From: Anagrus nilaparvatae
Lineage: Eukaryota; Arthropoda; Insecta; Hymenoptera; Mymaridae
Length of the DNA: 64,000 nucleotides
Direction: 5' to 3'
NCBI GenBank assembly: GCA_022575985.1
Contig: JAKSXM010000007.1
Location: 55,830,501 to 55,894,500, forward strand
Below, piece after piece: positions 24,901 to 34,073 of this stretch. The notes below the pieces were generated by a model that was not told the origin of the DNA, did no database searches, and saw nothing but the letters and a program-made list of their open reading frames with translations. The stretch's first letter is position 1. The number at the start of each line of letters is the position of its first letter. The position numbers and the translations under genes were made by a program.

Positions 24901-27242
24901 AAGAAAAACTTTAATTTTTTCGAGACTTTCTCAAAAACGAGACGTGATCGAGACGAGACCGAGACGAGACTGCGAAATTTCGAAATTTTCGATACCGAGA
25001 CGAGACAAGCCTAAAGTCTTGGTATCGTCTCGTATCGTCCACCTCTAACCAGTAACCAGGCCAAGTAACCAGAAGTTCATGAAAGAAGATTTCAGCCAGG
25101 CCTGACCAGAAAGAAGTATCAAGTTTTCAACAAAAGGTATCTCGCGTTATTATTATTTCGTTTTATTTCGTTATTCATTTTCATTTCATAAAATTATTTT
25201 CACGTGGTTACGCGTATGTATGAGTACAATTTATGTGTATGAGTGTGAAAAATCATCTATGTGTGAGTTTGCGTGGCAAGAATATTTGTGGTGATTTTGG
25301 ATAGTTTTATTTTATATTTTACATACTCGAGTATAATTGACACCCGTGCGCACACATACGATTCAATAAAATATAGCGTCTATCAAAAATTAATCAAGGC
25401 CCACGAGGTCAATCAAAATATTTCTTTTATTTTTTAATAATGGTCAATCTAGTTGTAAGTTTTGTAAAATAATTATAAAATTTCATTACTTTTTATTATT
25501 AAATGAATTTATCATTTATTAAATAAAAAAAGGCTTATTACCTATTGACTTAGCTTCTTTCCTTTCCCCTTTTTCAGAATCATACTCGATTGTATTTTGA
25601 AGCCGGCATAGCGGAACATCAAGTATAGTATATGCAGGAGTAAGTATGTATAATATAATACTTTTTAACTCCGGTTTAGGTTTTTATAAAAAAGTTCACT
25701 AAAATAATATTGCATTCTCCTTATTAATTAAAATTACAAATATTTATTATAAAATCCTTTTAGAAAATTTATCAGTAAAATCTTATAATTGGCTAGAAAC
25801 CATATAAACGCGCGGATTGTTTTCATATTGAGAAAAACTATATAAATGTAATGGTAGTTTTAATATGCTATTCCATGGTTAAGTTTTAGATTTTAAATAA
25901 TTAAATTAATTTTAATCTCCCTAATCAATAGCAAATCCAGCACTACATAGTTTTTATTATTCTGTAACAAAAAATTCTTAAACTTGACTGCCCCGGATGG
26001 AAAACGACAGTTATGACCAGTGAATGGCCCAAAATAAAGGATGGCCCAAATCACAGTTAATCACCCTCGGCTTCGTCTCGAAAGTTAATTCACGTGCCGT
26101 TAGGGACATCCTTTATTTTTCTGAGCATGGGCCATAAATATACTCTTGTCATTTAAATTGCGTGCAACTTACCGCAGCATGATGCAAATTGGAAAAAAAA
26201 AATTTTTAGCATTTCTTTAGATTTTATATTATTTGCAATCATTTAAAAAAAAAAAAAATTCTAGCTATTACAACTAAAATTTCTGTAGCAAAAACTGGAA
26301 TTACTGTAGCTGTAACCGAAAACCCAGTAACGGGAATCGGGTTTTTTTCAGTGTCTACAATGTTAAGAATAGCCCGAGGAACACCGTATGGTAAATTTGC
26401 ATCAAGCTTACTCATTAACCTAAATTTTTCTTTAATTCTAGTTTCTTGGAATTTGGAATGTAGTTCAATTTTATTCAAGCTCAGAAGAAGCAATATCTTA
26501 CAGATGTATGCATGCAGAACTTTCACTAAATCAACTTACTGCTGAAGTAACGATGAATTTCACCTACAGTTATACTGACGATCCGTATAATGAACAACTT
26601 GTTGGTAATATAACATGGAAAATACCTTCTTCTGATTCACCTGCCCATTGGGTTCATGCAGAAGTTCCATGTAAAAATAATTAATAATTTGAAATTCTTT
26701 ATTTTTTTAATACTTAAGTCTGATATATCTTTAGATGAAGGAGTATACAATACTTATATACTGGATACTGATTATAAGTCATGGACATTACTTATGCATT
26801 GTGCTGAAAAGACAAAAAGTCTTCGCTATCTTTCAAGTTTTATAATGAGTAGAAAAATTACTCTAGACAATAACGTAATATCATACCTTCGAGAAAAACT
26901 TCCTAAGTAAGTATTACTTAAAATAAAGCTTTGTATTTTTTTAAATTTATTTATTTAAAACAAAAAAAATATTATAATTAAAACATTTCTATTATATTTG
27001 AAATGAATTTTTAAATTTAATATTATCTTATTTATTCATGATTCAGAAAATTATTTTTAAAACTATTTATTTAATTCAATAGATACGACATAGATTTAAA
27101 ATACATGTTTTCAATGGATCAAGTGAATTGCACAAGTAATGTATTATATACAAATAATTTTCTTCCTCCTGAAATTGTAGCTGCAAAGAGAAACTACAAT
27201 TCACGAAGGCATCCTCTTAAGAGAAAACATAAGAAGATTTGA
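18803..27242 (+). CDS. Apolipoprotein D-like lipocalin, four exons, 238 residues
   Basis: Exons are 18803-18958, 26442-26670, 26735-26906 and 27083-27242; they join in frame (phases 0, 1, 2) to 717 nt. Seen: a hydrophobic N-terminus (residues 1-26, MYKNFKFLQIFNLLFILFLF onward), then CPIVKSVRNFDITQ joined across intron 1 to FLGIWNVVQFY, the lipocalin GxW signature. Further on are NFTY and NITW glycosylation sequons, the strand block YNTYILDTDYKSWTLLMHC and a lysine/arginine-rich end. Known: apolipoprotein D/Lazarillo-type lipocalins are extracellular beta-barrel carriers of lipids, pheromones or pigments. Inference: a secreted carrier of unknown ligand. The length is slightly above the usual 180-210 because of the basic tail. 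Intron 1 (7.5 kb) contains a hAT element. The first ATG of exon 1 was chosen because it opens the signal peptide. Confidence 0.88.
19226..19506. repeat. Foldback repeat with GTGTAGGCCT termini, copy 1
   Basis: Begins CAGTGTAGGCCTAAA and ends GTCTAGGCCCACACTATT. Inside are CTGGACCATTTTTGGTAAAAA and a related opposing half. It lies in lipocalin intron 1. Related copies at 43729-44299 and 52757-53240 share TGGACCATTTTCGGTAAAA. The minus-strand frame at 19181-19405 is not a gene. Confidence 0.65.
21255..21440. repeat. Overlapping MITE fragments in lipocalin intron 1
   Basis: A CACTGAAAAAAATTTTTTTT end near 21265 is followed by the AACAATTGCAAAT core. From 21363 a partial copy of the foldback family also seen at 4369 follows (CGCCACAGACTCAGAAAA, TACTTGTCCGTAAATAAA). 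The minus-strand frame at 21110-21433 spans these pieces and has no domain. Confidence 0.5.
21780..22059. repeat. GC-richer unidentified insert, left part
   Basis: A compositionally distinct block (GCGCGCCTTTTCTTAAGAAG, AACCAGCGTGAGCGCGAGAC, GGGGGAGATAGCATGGAC) is interrupted by the hAT element at 22060. It resumes at 25048-25160 (CCAGGCCAAGTAACCAG). It resembles an LTR or leader of a retroelement, or an untranslated exon, but I cannot identify it. Confidence 0.45.
22052..22059 (+). repeat. 8-bp target site duplication of hAT element (left)
   Basis: ACCAGTAA directly before the terminal repeat. The identical octamer follows the other end at 25048-25055. Confidence 0.95.
22060..25047 (-). mobile_element. 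hAT DNA transposon, 2988 bp, structurally complete ends
   Basis: The terminal inverted repeats begin TAGAGGTGGACGA at both ends, and subterminal CGAGACGAGAC-type words are reiterated on both sides. An exact 8-bp duplication (ACCAGTAA) is the hAT hallmark. The interior is a decayed transposase gene on the minus strand. Intact ends and a perfect duplication mean a recent insertion, perhaps mobilised by another copy's transposase. It lies within lipocalin intron 1, antisense to that gene, and itself splits an older GC-richer repeat. Confidence 0.95.
22380..24700 (-). pseudogene. hAT transposase (BED zinc finger type), degenerate
   Basis: Read from high to low coordinates. A BED finger shows YGVCKLCKEKDK and SGLRRQLITSHG (a histidine usually present before L is Q). 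Then come TTDGWSADHKTESFYG, HFIDEHWILR, GITVDNVSSNKT and HFKCMAHVINLG (catalytic-core signatures), an acidic ENELENELENEL stretch, LDSKTRWDSTFDML, ALILDPRHKLEAFD, and the C-terminal dimerisation block MATSVPVERIFSEAG with KKRSSLGDD. Breaks: frame changes near 24570, 23555 and 22930, and a TAG at 22604-22606 replacing a tryptophan codon. A GT..AG intron of 129 bp at 24136-24264 is possible. The protein cannot be made from this copy. Confidence 0.93.
25048..25055 (+). repeat. 8-bp target site duplication of hAT element (right)
   Basis: ACCAGTAA, identical to the left copy at 22052-22059. Confidence 0.95.
25993..26136. repeat. Dispersed foldback repeat, copy 3
   Basis: Shares CCTCGGCTTCGTCTCG, GGCCCA-ATCACAG and the arm CATCCTTTATTTTTCTGAGC with the copy at 4369. 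It lies in lipocalin intron 1, about 300 bp upstream of exon 2. The ATTTGCAATCATTT core of another repeat family follows near 26230. Confidence 0.65.
26442..26670 (+). CDS. Lipocalin exon 2: GxW motif and first strands
   Basis: The acceptor TTAATTCTAG precedes TTT CTT GGA, giving FLGIWNVVQFYSSSEEAIS, YRCMHAELSLNQL and NFTYSYTDDPYNEQLVG, ending HAEVP plus one base before GTAAAA. The YRC cysteine fits the conserved second cysteine. Overlapping frames at 26239-26545 are shadows. Confidence 0.88.
26735..26906 (+). CDS. Lipocalin exon 3: C-terminal strands and helix
   Basis: The acceptor TATATCTTTAG opens the exon; the first codon is completed by T from exon 2 to give Y. EGVYNTYILDTDYKSWTLLM followed by HCAEKTKS is the lipocalin strand G-H region. 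The donor is AA-GTAAGT, two bases into the codon, which avoids the in-frame TAA four bases on. Confidence 0.88.
27083..27242 (+). CDS. Lipocalin exon 4: C-terminal tail and stop
   Basis: The acceptor AATTCAATAG is followed by ATACGACATAG; the split codon makes K, then YDIDLKYMFSMDQVNCTSNV. The tail ends HPLKRKHKKI and TGA at 27240-27242. The basic tail is longer than in most family members. Confidence 0.85.
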
Positions 27243-27469
27243 ATATAATATTGTATTTCTGTATTTAATCAAGAATGATCTGGCTGTGTCAAGTATTAGT
27301 TGGAAAATAAAAAAAATATCAGAAAGTTAAATAACATTAAAATTTTTAGTATATGAAAATCAACATTTTTATGGCACTACGTGCTTGATTAAATTTTATT
27401 TTTTAATTTTTATTTTACCAAAAAAATGACCTTTTTTAACATAGTTTCATGTCATGATCAATATGAAGG

Positions 27470-28620
27470 CCTTGGTTTTATTCCGTTTTTGATAGTGGGA
27501 TTTGGGCGTCATCAAAGTAGAAAGAGGTGTTTGTATCATATAAGATAGACTTACCAAAGATTATAAAATTTGTCTTTTCAATGTTTAGTCTCCTAGAGTA
27601 TGTAATTTTCCTACCCAGGTCATTCATGTAAAGGAGAAAAGGTAGGGGACCCAAGACCGAGCCTTGCGGAACCTCACTGATAACATTAAGAGGGGAGGAT
27701 GAATATTTTCTAATATGACAGACTGGGCACGATTTGAAAGATACTCTGAAAACCAACTAATTACTTGGGGGGAAAAACCAATGGCCTTGATTTTATCCAA
27801 GAGTATCTCGTGGGACACCCTATTGAAAGCTTTAGACAGATCAACCATGAGTAGTATAGTGATACGATCAGAGTGAAATCCCTGGCAAATTTTGTCGGTT
27901 AAATTTTCAAACAAAAAATTTGTGCTATGGTGTTTCCAGAAGCCGACTGGTAAGAATCGAGAATGCTGTGGAGAGTGATGTAATCAACTATCTGTTTGTG
28001 GAGGATTTTTTCCTGAATTTCAGAGATGAGGTATAAGAGATATGGGTCTATAATCTGCAAGAGAAGAGGGGTTTAAAGTCTTTTCTACTGGGAAGATGTT
28101 GCTGTGTACAAATTGAAGGAATTTTGTTTAAAATTATTGGCTTATTAAAAATAGAGAGAAATACTTCGGAAAGAGCCGGAAGATAGAGTTTTAAGACTTT
28201 GAGAGGAAAACCATCGGGGCCAACAGTGGTAAATTGCTCGAAGGCCCATTCGAGATTAATAGTTATGTTTTTGAATTTGAAATTGGATCTGGGAGAAATG
28301 CCTCGGGGGAAATAAGTTAAATTGTCAGAGATTAAAGCACTTTGGATTGAAATGAAGTAGCTGTTTATCGAATAGGTTGAGAGAAAATTTTTGTTGTTAG
28401 GGTGATAAATTTGTGAGGCCAAGGTACTCAAGGTCCTTCAAGATGGACGCAGGTGAGTTTTTATTAGAGAGCTTGTCTGAATAGAAATTTATCTTTGCAG
28501 CAAAAATTTTCTTAAGTAGTGTTTCCTTAAAGTCCCTATCAGCAGCTAAGTTTGAACCATTCCTCTTGTGTTTGTAACGATTACAAAGTTTGTCGAGTTT
28601 GATAGTTTCACGTTTTAATA
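27470..28620 (-). pseudogene. LINE reverse transcriptase relic, catalytic segment deleted
   Basis: Reading high to low: VGPDGFPLKVLKLYLPAL (start of the RT domain), DYRPISLIP, VDLSKAFNRVSHEILLDKI (RT motif A, holding one catalytic aspartate), then SEVPQGSVLGPLPFLLYMND. The expected FADD/YADD motif is missing; the sequence jumps to LNIEKTNFIIFG, the thumb. Stops and frame changes occur at about 28048, 27910 and 27625-27756. The family resembles Jockey/CR1-like non-LTR elements, but the clade is not certain. It starts only about 230 bp beyond the lipocalin stop, in opposite orientation. Confidence 0.9.
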
Positions 28621-30679
28621 CTATTCCAAAAAAAATCCCAATTGAATGATCTTATAAAATATAAAACTCAATTTTTTATTATATTTTAAAAATAACATCA
28701 AATCCTAAATTAATAACAAGGTTCTAATTTTAATAATTAAAAATACAACTTTTTTAATTTGGGATAATTTTATTAATTCTTTTTAACAACGTTTTTTTTT
28801 TTTATTTTATAATACTCATCATACTTTATTCTCATATAAAAATATAATTATAATGAATTGTTTAAGTATCTTATTTAAATTCTCCATTTATTTTTTTCAA
28901 TTTTAAATGACCAATTCATTAAAATTATAAATTTACATTTTCATACAAATTTTTTAATTCATTCATTTATTTAAATACTTAAGATTCAGGCATTTAATTG
29001 ATTTTTTAGTTAATTTTAATTTTTATTTATATAATTTATATATGTTTACTTTTTTTTTGGAATATATGGCAGCTATTTTTTTTACCCATAAATAATACAA
29101 AAAAATATTAATATAAAATCATTCAGCAACTATATTTAATTATATTTAATTAAGTAAGTTTATATATATATTTATATTTACTATTTTTTCTCATACTCTT
29201 ATCATAATTAAATATATATATATATATTTTTATAACGATCTTTTTAATAATAATAATTTTATATTATTACACAAACAATTTTTTTTTTTATTTTAATTAT
29301 TATTATTCATTAAAAAAAAAAAATTAATTAATTACACTTTTTATCTTTTTCATGCAATTTAATTCGAACTTGTATTATTTATATATTATAACCTATCATC
29401 TATATTTTTTTTTTTATAATCGAGGTATTGTATTGTTGATTTAAAAAGTCATTTTTTTTAATATTATGCATTAGTAAAGTTTAAAAGAAAAAAATTACAA
29501 TAATATGTATACCTATTTTACATTTTTTTTTTGAATATAAAAAAAATATTAAGTTTTATTAGCCAGAGAGTTATTTTAAAAAGTTACTTATCTTTTACTG
29601 GGGATGTTGGATGCAAAATAATTTGGTTTCAAGAATAATAGTTCATTTAATTAGAACTGATGGGCTATTTATAGAAAAATATTTTAGGGTCATCAAAAGC
29701 AATGTTTTTTTCATTTGCTCATTATTAAATAAGTTTCTAATTTTTTGGGTAAATTGCAACTAATTTCATTCAAAAATCTAAGCAACTTCTTAAAATTAGT
29801 GCCAGGCTAATATATACATGTGTAATAAGTAATAATTATTAATTTGTAATACTAGGGTTGACAAAATAATATTTAGTTAAAATAAAATTGTATTTAAAAA
29901 TTTATAACATCAAAATAAGTTTGTAATTTATAATACATGGGGGTCTAAATTTTTTATTTCATTGTTATTTATTTATTTTACTTGTATAATATAAAGTTTA
30001 TTTATTTGTAGCTGATTTATAGCTGTTTGTTACTGAAGAAAATTATTTTATACAGTTGTTTGGGTCCTTTATACACTGGGAAAATTTATATGCCATTTAT
30101 CAAAAAATGATATTTCAAAAAACATGACACATTTGATCATTTCTGTAAGTACTGCTATTAAATAAATTAGTGTTATTTTATATTCTCAGTGGAAATATTT
30201 TTAGAAGTAATTATATGGTATAGAATTTTGGGTATCTTACTTTTTTAGTAAATGGCATATAATTTTACTCATTAATAAAGAATCCAATGCCAGAGTAATA
30301 TATGCATATAATTTTGGAAATTAAAAAAAATTTTTTAGATTTCTGAATAAATTTATAAATTAACAATATCTACAATCCTAAAAATAATAGTTACTTTAAA
30401 AACTTGGCAAATTTTTTTAAATTCAAATTCATTATGCATATATTAATAATTTATGTTAAATATTATTAGGTTGCGTATTATTTATTTTATTTTCGTTTTC
30501 AAAAAATTAAAAAAAAAAAAATTGAAATATTTTATTTTGGCTCACTTAATTATGGTTTTATTATGCATAGCTTTTTATATAGTTTTGTTTCTAACAAGTT
30601 GTTGAAATTAGAATTATTATGATTTTTATCATAATTTTTTACAGTTTTTTTTTTTCACTAAACTTATTATTTAATACAA
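28621..30679. other. AT-rich intergenic DNA
   Basis: Long A and T runs and short TA microsatellites (29160-29235). No frame or repeat boundary can be supported. Confidence 0.45.
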
Positions 30680-30681
30680 TA

Positions 30682-31300
30682 GTAGAGTCATTTTAGATCG
30701 AAAAACAGATGCACGTGGACCGTGCTTAGTAAGATTTTTTTAATGCTTTTTTTATAAAACAAAGTAGGTGTAGGAAAAATAATTTTGTAATATCGGGTTA
30801 AAATTTTGAAAAAAAGCAAATTTTTTTCGTGCCAAAATATGCTTTTTGGGGCTTTTCGAGTACATCACTAAGCTTTTTTTTTTAATATCACCAGATCCAA
30901 TTCTTGCTGAATTGATTAGTAAAAAAAAATTAACATTTAAAATATTTTGATTTTTTGCGTTTAGTATTAAATTTTAAGGCATTAACACATTGACTGCGGC
31001 ATGGGTGAAATGCGCCCATTGTCCCATATATTTTAAATAGGGTAAGGTGACCTGCCGCAGCCAATGTGTTAATACTGGATCAGGTTGAAAGTGTATTAAT
31101 TGACTATTAATTTCTTTTTTACTTTTCTACGACAAACATATTTGGAGATACTTAAAAATTAGCACAGTAATGCGCGCAATTGTTACCAAAAAAGAAATTT
31201 TATGAACTTTTCTAGCCCGAAATCGATAATTCTTACCCTTCATTTAATATAAAAAATTCAAATTAGAGTATAGCACTATTCAATGCTAAAATGACTCCAC
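30682..31300. mobile_element. Inverted-repeat element with TA flanks, host of a nested MITE
   Basis: The left end GTAGAGTCATTTTAG and right end CTAAAATGACTCCAC are complementary apart from one base, next to TA on each side. About 619 bp with no coding frame. A second element sits inside at 30987-31068. Confidence 0.6.
30987..31068. mobile_element. piggyBac-like micro-MITE, 82 bp, TTAA flanks
   Basis: TTAA-CACATTGACTGCGGCA at the left pairs with TGCCGCAGCCAATGTG-TTAA at the right. TTAA duplications at 30983-30986 and 31069-31072 are the piggyBac signature. Nearly the whole element is stem. Confidence 0.8.
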
Positions 31301-31512
31301 TAATATTATACATATGTGCGTTCTTCTAAATTACAGGGCCAGTTTTTTACTTAATGTGTATATCTATATTATATATATTTTTTTTTTTAAGTTTAACAAG
31401 AAGAGTTTACTTCATTTGGAAAACAAATTTACGTAAAATTTTTATGAATTGATTTATTATATTAAAAAAAAATATACCAGACTATCCTTCATTCACTCCA
31501 AATGGCTTTTTG

Positions 31513-31664
31513 GGCCTAGAACCACTAACCATCACGTTAATAGATATAGATTATCTGCTATCTTCAAAATAACGTTGACACTTTGTACTTTAGCCAAATT
31601 GCTTTCGGTTGGTCTCATTTTTTTGTTCGAGTCTCTGTTATGGCTGTGATGGTTCTAGGCCCAC
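31513..31664. mobile_element. MITE with TGGGCCTAGAACCA termini
   Basis: Begins TTTTGGGCCTAGAACCAC, with ACCATCAC nearby, and ends GTGATGGTTCTAGGCCCACA. A lone copy of TTTTTGGGCCTAGAACTC lies at about 36578. The plus-strand frame at 31449-31649 is spurious. Confidence 0.65.
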
Positions 31665-31699
31665 AAGACTCACACGAACGTAGGGTATCTTATATATTT

Positions 31700-33893
31700 T
31701 TTCAACATAATAAATTGATCCATTTAATGTAATTTGGTTTTCCAAATATAGTGAACTCCCTTATTAGTAACTAATTATATATTATTACCGAAATCAAAAA
31801 TTTATATGATTTTTTACATATTTTACAAAAAAAAATTATAAAGTTAAGAGAAATTTTTGATATTTAAAAACCAAAAAGAATTCCTTGTAATTTTTCACTT
31901 TAAAAAAATATCAGTACTTCGAAAAAAAAAGGAAAACTATTTTTTTTTCGTCTATCAATTTTCAATAAGTGAAATTATTTTATCATTTATTTAATAATAT
32001 TATCATGTAATTACGTATAAAATGATTCATTGGCATTAAATATATTAACCATATATAATGCAAGATTATTTTATGTGATCATATTCAATATATTGATTAC
32101 ACATTTACAAGAATTTAATTTTTATTTTATTTAAATAATAATTCAATGATATTTTTTTAGTATGTTTTTAACAATTTTATTATTATTATATTCAGAAAAA
32201 GTTTTATAAGAAAGATATTTCAAAATTTTTTTTTAAATTTTACAAATTTTATTTAGCTTCTTTAAAATTTATGATTCATGCCTTAAGTTCTATGAATTTC
32301 TTTTCAAACTTTATTTTTTTTTTTAATTTCAATTGTTTACAATAACATTTTTTTATTAATTATATTTGAGATCAAAGTATCATAAAAATAATATTTAAAG
32401 ATAGTTTTTAATTATAGAATTAAATGAAATTTCATTTTTTGTGCGATTTATGTTATTTATTAAATATTAATCACAAAATTTTTTTTTCTTTAGTGGAAGA
32501 CATTTAAAATAAAACAATCTAAGAGAATTTTTAATTTAGTATTTTTTTTTCAGATAAAAATCTAAAATAAAAGCATTATTATAATAAAAATATGAGCTTG
32601 GCCTTATAAAACTGGAAGTATAATGCAAAATTAATTTTAATTTTTTATTGAATTATTAGGTTTTTCAAGCAAAGATGTTTTGGTTCAGAAAGACGTAAGC
32701 CTCTGCCAAAACAAAAGAATTTCGAATCATTTTAAACTAGCATGTCCCATTTAAAAATAATCATTTATCAAACACTTTCTTTTAAAAATCAAAATTAAAA
32801 GTTCAAAAAAATAGATTAACTTAAGTCGGAATATTTTTACCTTTTATTTACATTTTTTTTTTTTTTTTAATCAATTTGTGCAGGTAAAATTACACCACAA
32901 GCCCATTTTAATCCTCCTTATATAAAGTTTATTAATTTATCATAAAGTAATAAGTAAAATAAAATTACTAAATTGAAATCTAACATTTAGATTTACGTTT
33001 TTTATATAAATGAATAAATAATAGTAAAATAATGTTATGAAATTATTATTTAAAGAAGACCTAAAATTTGTGTCATCTAAAGTTTTTAAGCATACTTGCA
33101 TATCTGTTGGTGTTCTGTCACATAAAATGATCTATAAGTTTATACATTTATATTAACAATATATTTTTAATAATAATAATAATAATTAATCATTTCTCTT
33201 ACAGGAATAAATAAATTAATGATTAAGAAAAAAATTAAATTTCTAGATTTTTTAAGTAAATTTTTAATAATTAAATTTTTTTTGTGTTTTTTTTGTTTTT
33301 TTGACTATTAACCCTTTGATTAATAATAATGATAATTCATTACTATTTAACAATAACTTTTGGCTATGCTTAATATTACAATGATATAAAATAAAAAAAT
33401 CGTTGAATGTTTAATTTATAGAACTATTTATATATATATATATATATATATATTAATTATATAATACATGTTTTTTTTTATATGAACACACAATCTCAAT
33501 CATTCATTTTCTTTTTTATCATCACAATATCAATCAATCATATTTTTTAATAATAAAATCAACATCGCAACTAATAATAATATTTGATTGGTCTAGTATT
33601 ACAATAATAATGAATTAAATGATCTGCTCTCTATTATAAATATTAATATTTTTTTTCTTTTTTTTTCTTTTTAAACTTCCCACCCTTTCCCCCCCCCCCC
33701 TAATCTTACATTTTTTTTGAATCTTAAGTATGACCTGTAATATTCAATTCTTATATAAATATTTTATTATAAATAAAAAAGTTTTTTTTATAATTTTTAT
33801 TTCATAAATTTTTTTTTCTTTAATTAATTAATTTCCCCTAGATGAGCCATTACAATCAGTTACATAAAGTGCTCGAGTTGGGGATACTCGCTG
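31700..33893. other. AT-rich DNA downstream of CASK; probable 3' UTR at the right end
   Basis: Contains a (TA)n tract at 33430-33452 and a run of ten C near 33690. The CASK 3' UTR should lie here, read leftward from 33893; AATAAA on the minus strand at 33796-33801 is a possible poly(A) signal, but in such AT-rich DNA it carries little weight. Confidence 0.4.
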
Positions 33894-34073
33894 TCAGTAG
33901 ACCCATGATACAGGTACCCATTGAGCTGTTGTATGTAATCTTTCAATAGCATCTTCTAATTGAGCAATTGTATCTTCAATGTCGTTATTAACAATTGTTA
34001 AATCAAAGAAATGACCATATGCTTGTCTTAACATATCTGATTCTCTTGATAATCTTTCTAAACTTCCATCGTA
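33894..34073 (-). CDS. CASK: CASK last exon: GK C-terminus and stop
   Basis: 180 bp opening TAC GAT GGA after ATTCTAG. Reads [40 protein letters not shown] and the end [13 protein letters not shown], then TGA. The start YDGSLERL is an insect-type version of the exon. Confidence 0.97.
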   Translation of the reverse strand, partial: YDGSLERLSRESDMLRQAYGHFFDLTIVNNDIEDTIAQLEDAIERLHTTAQWVPVSWVY

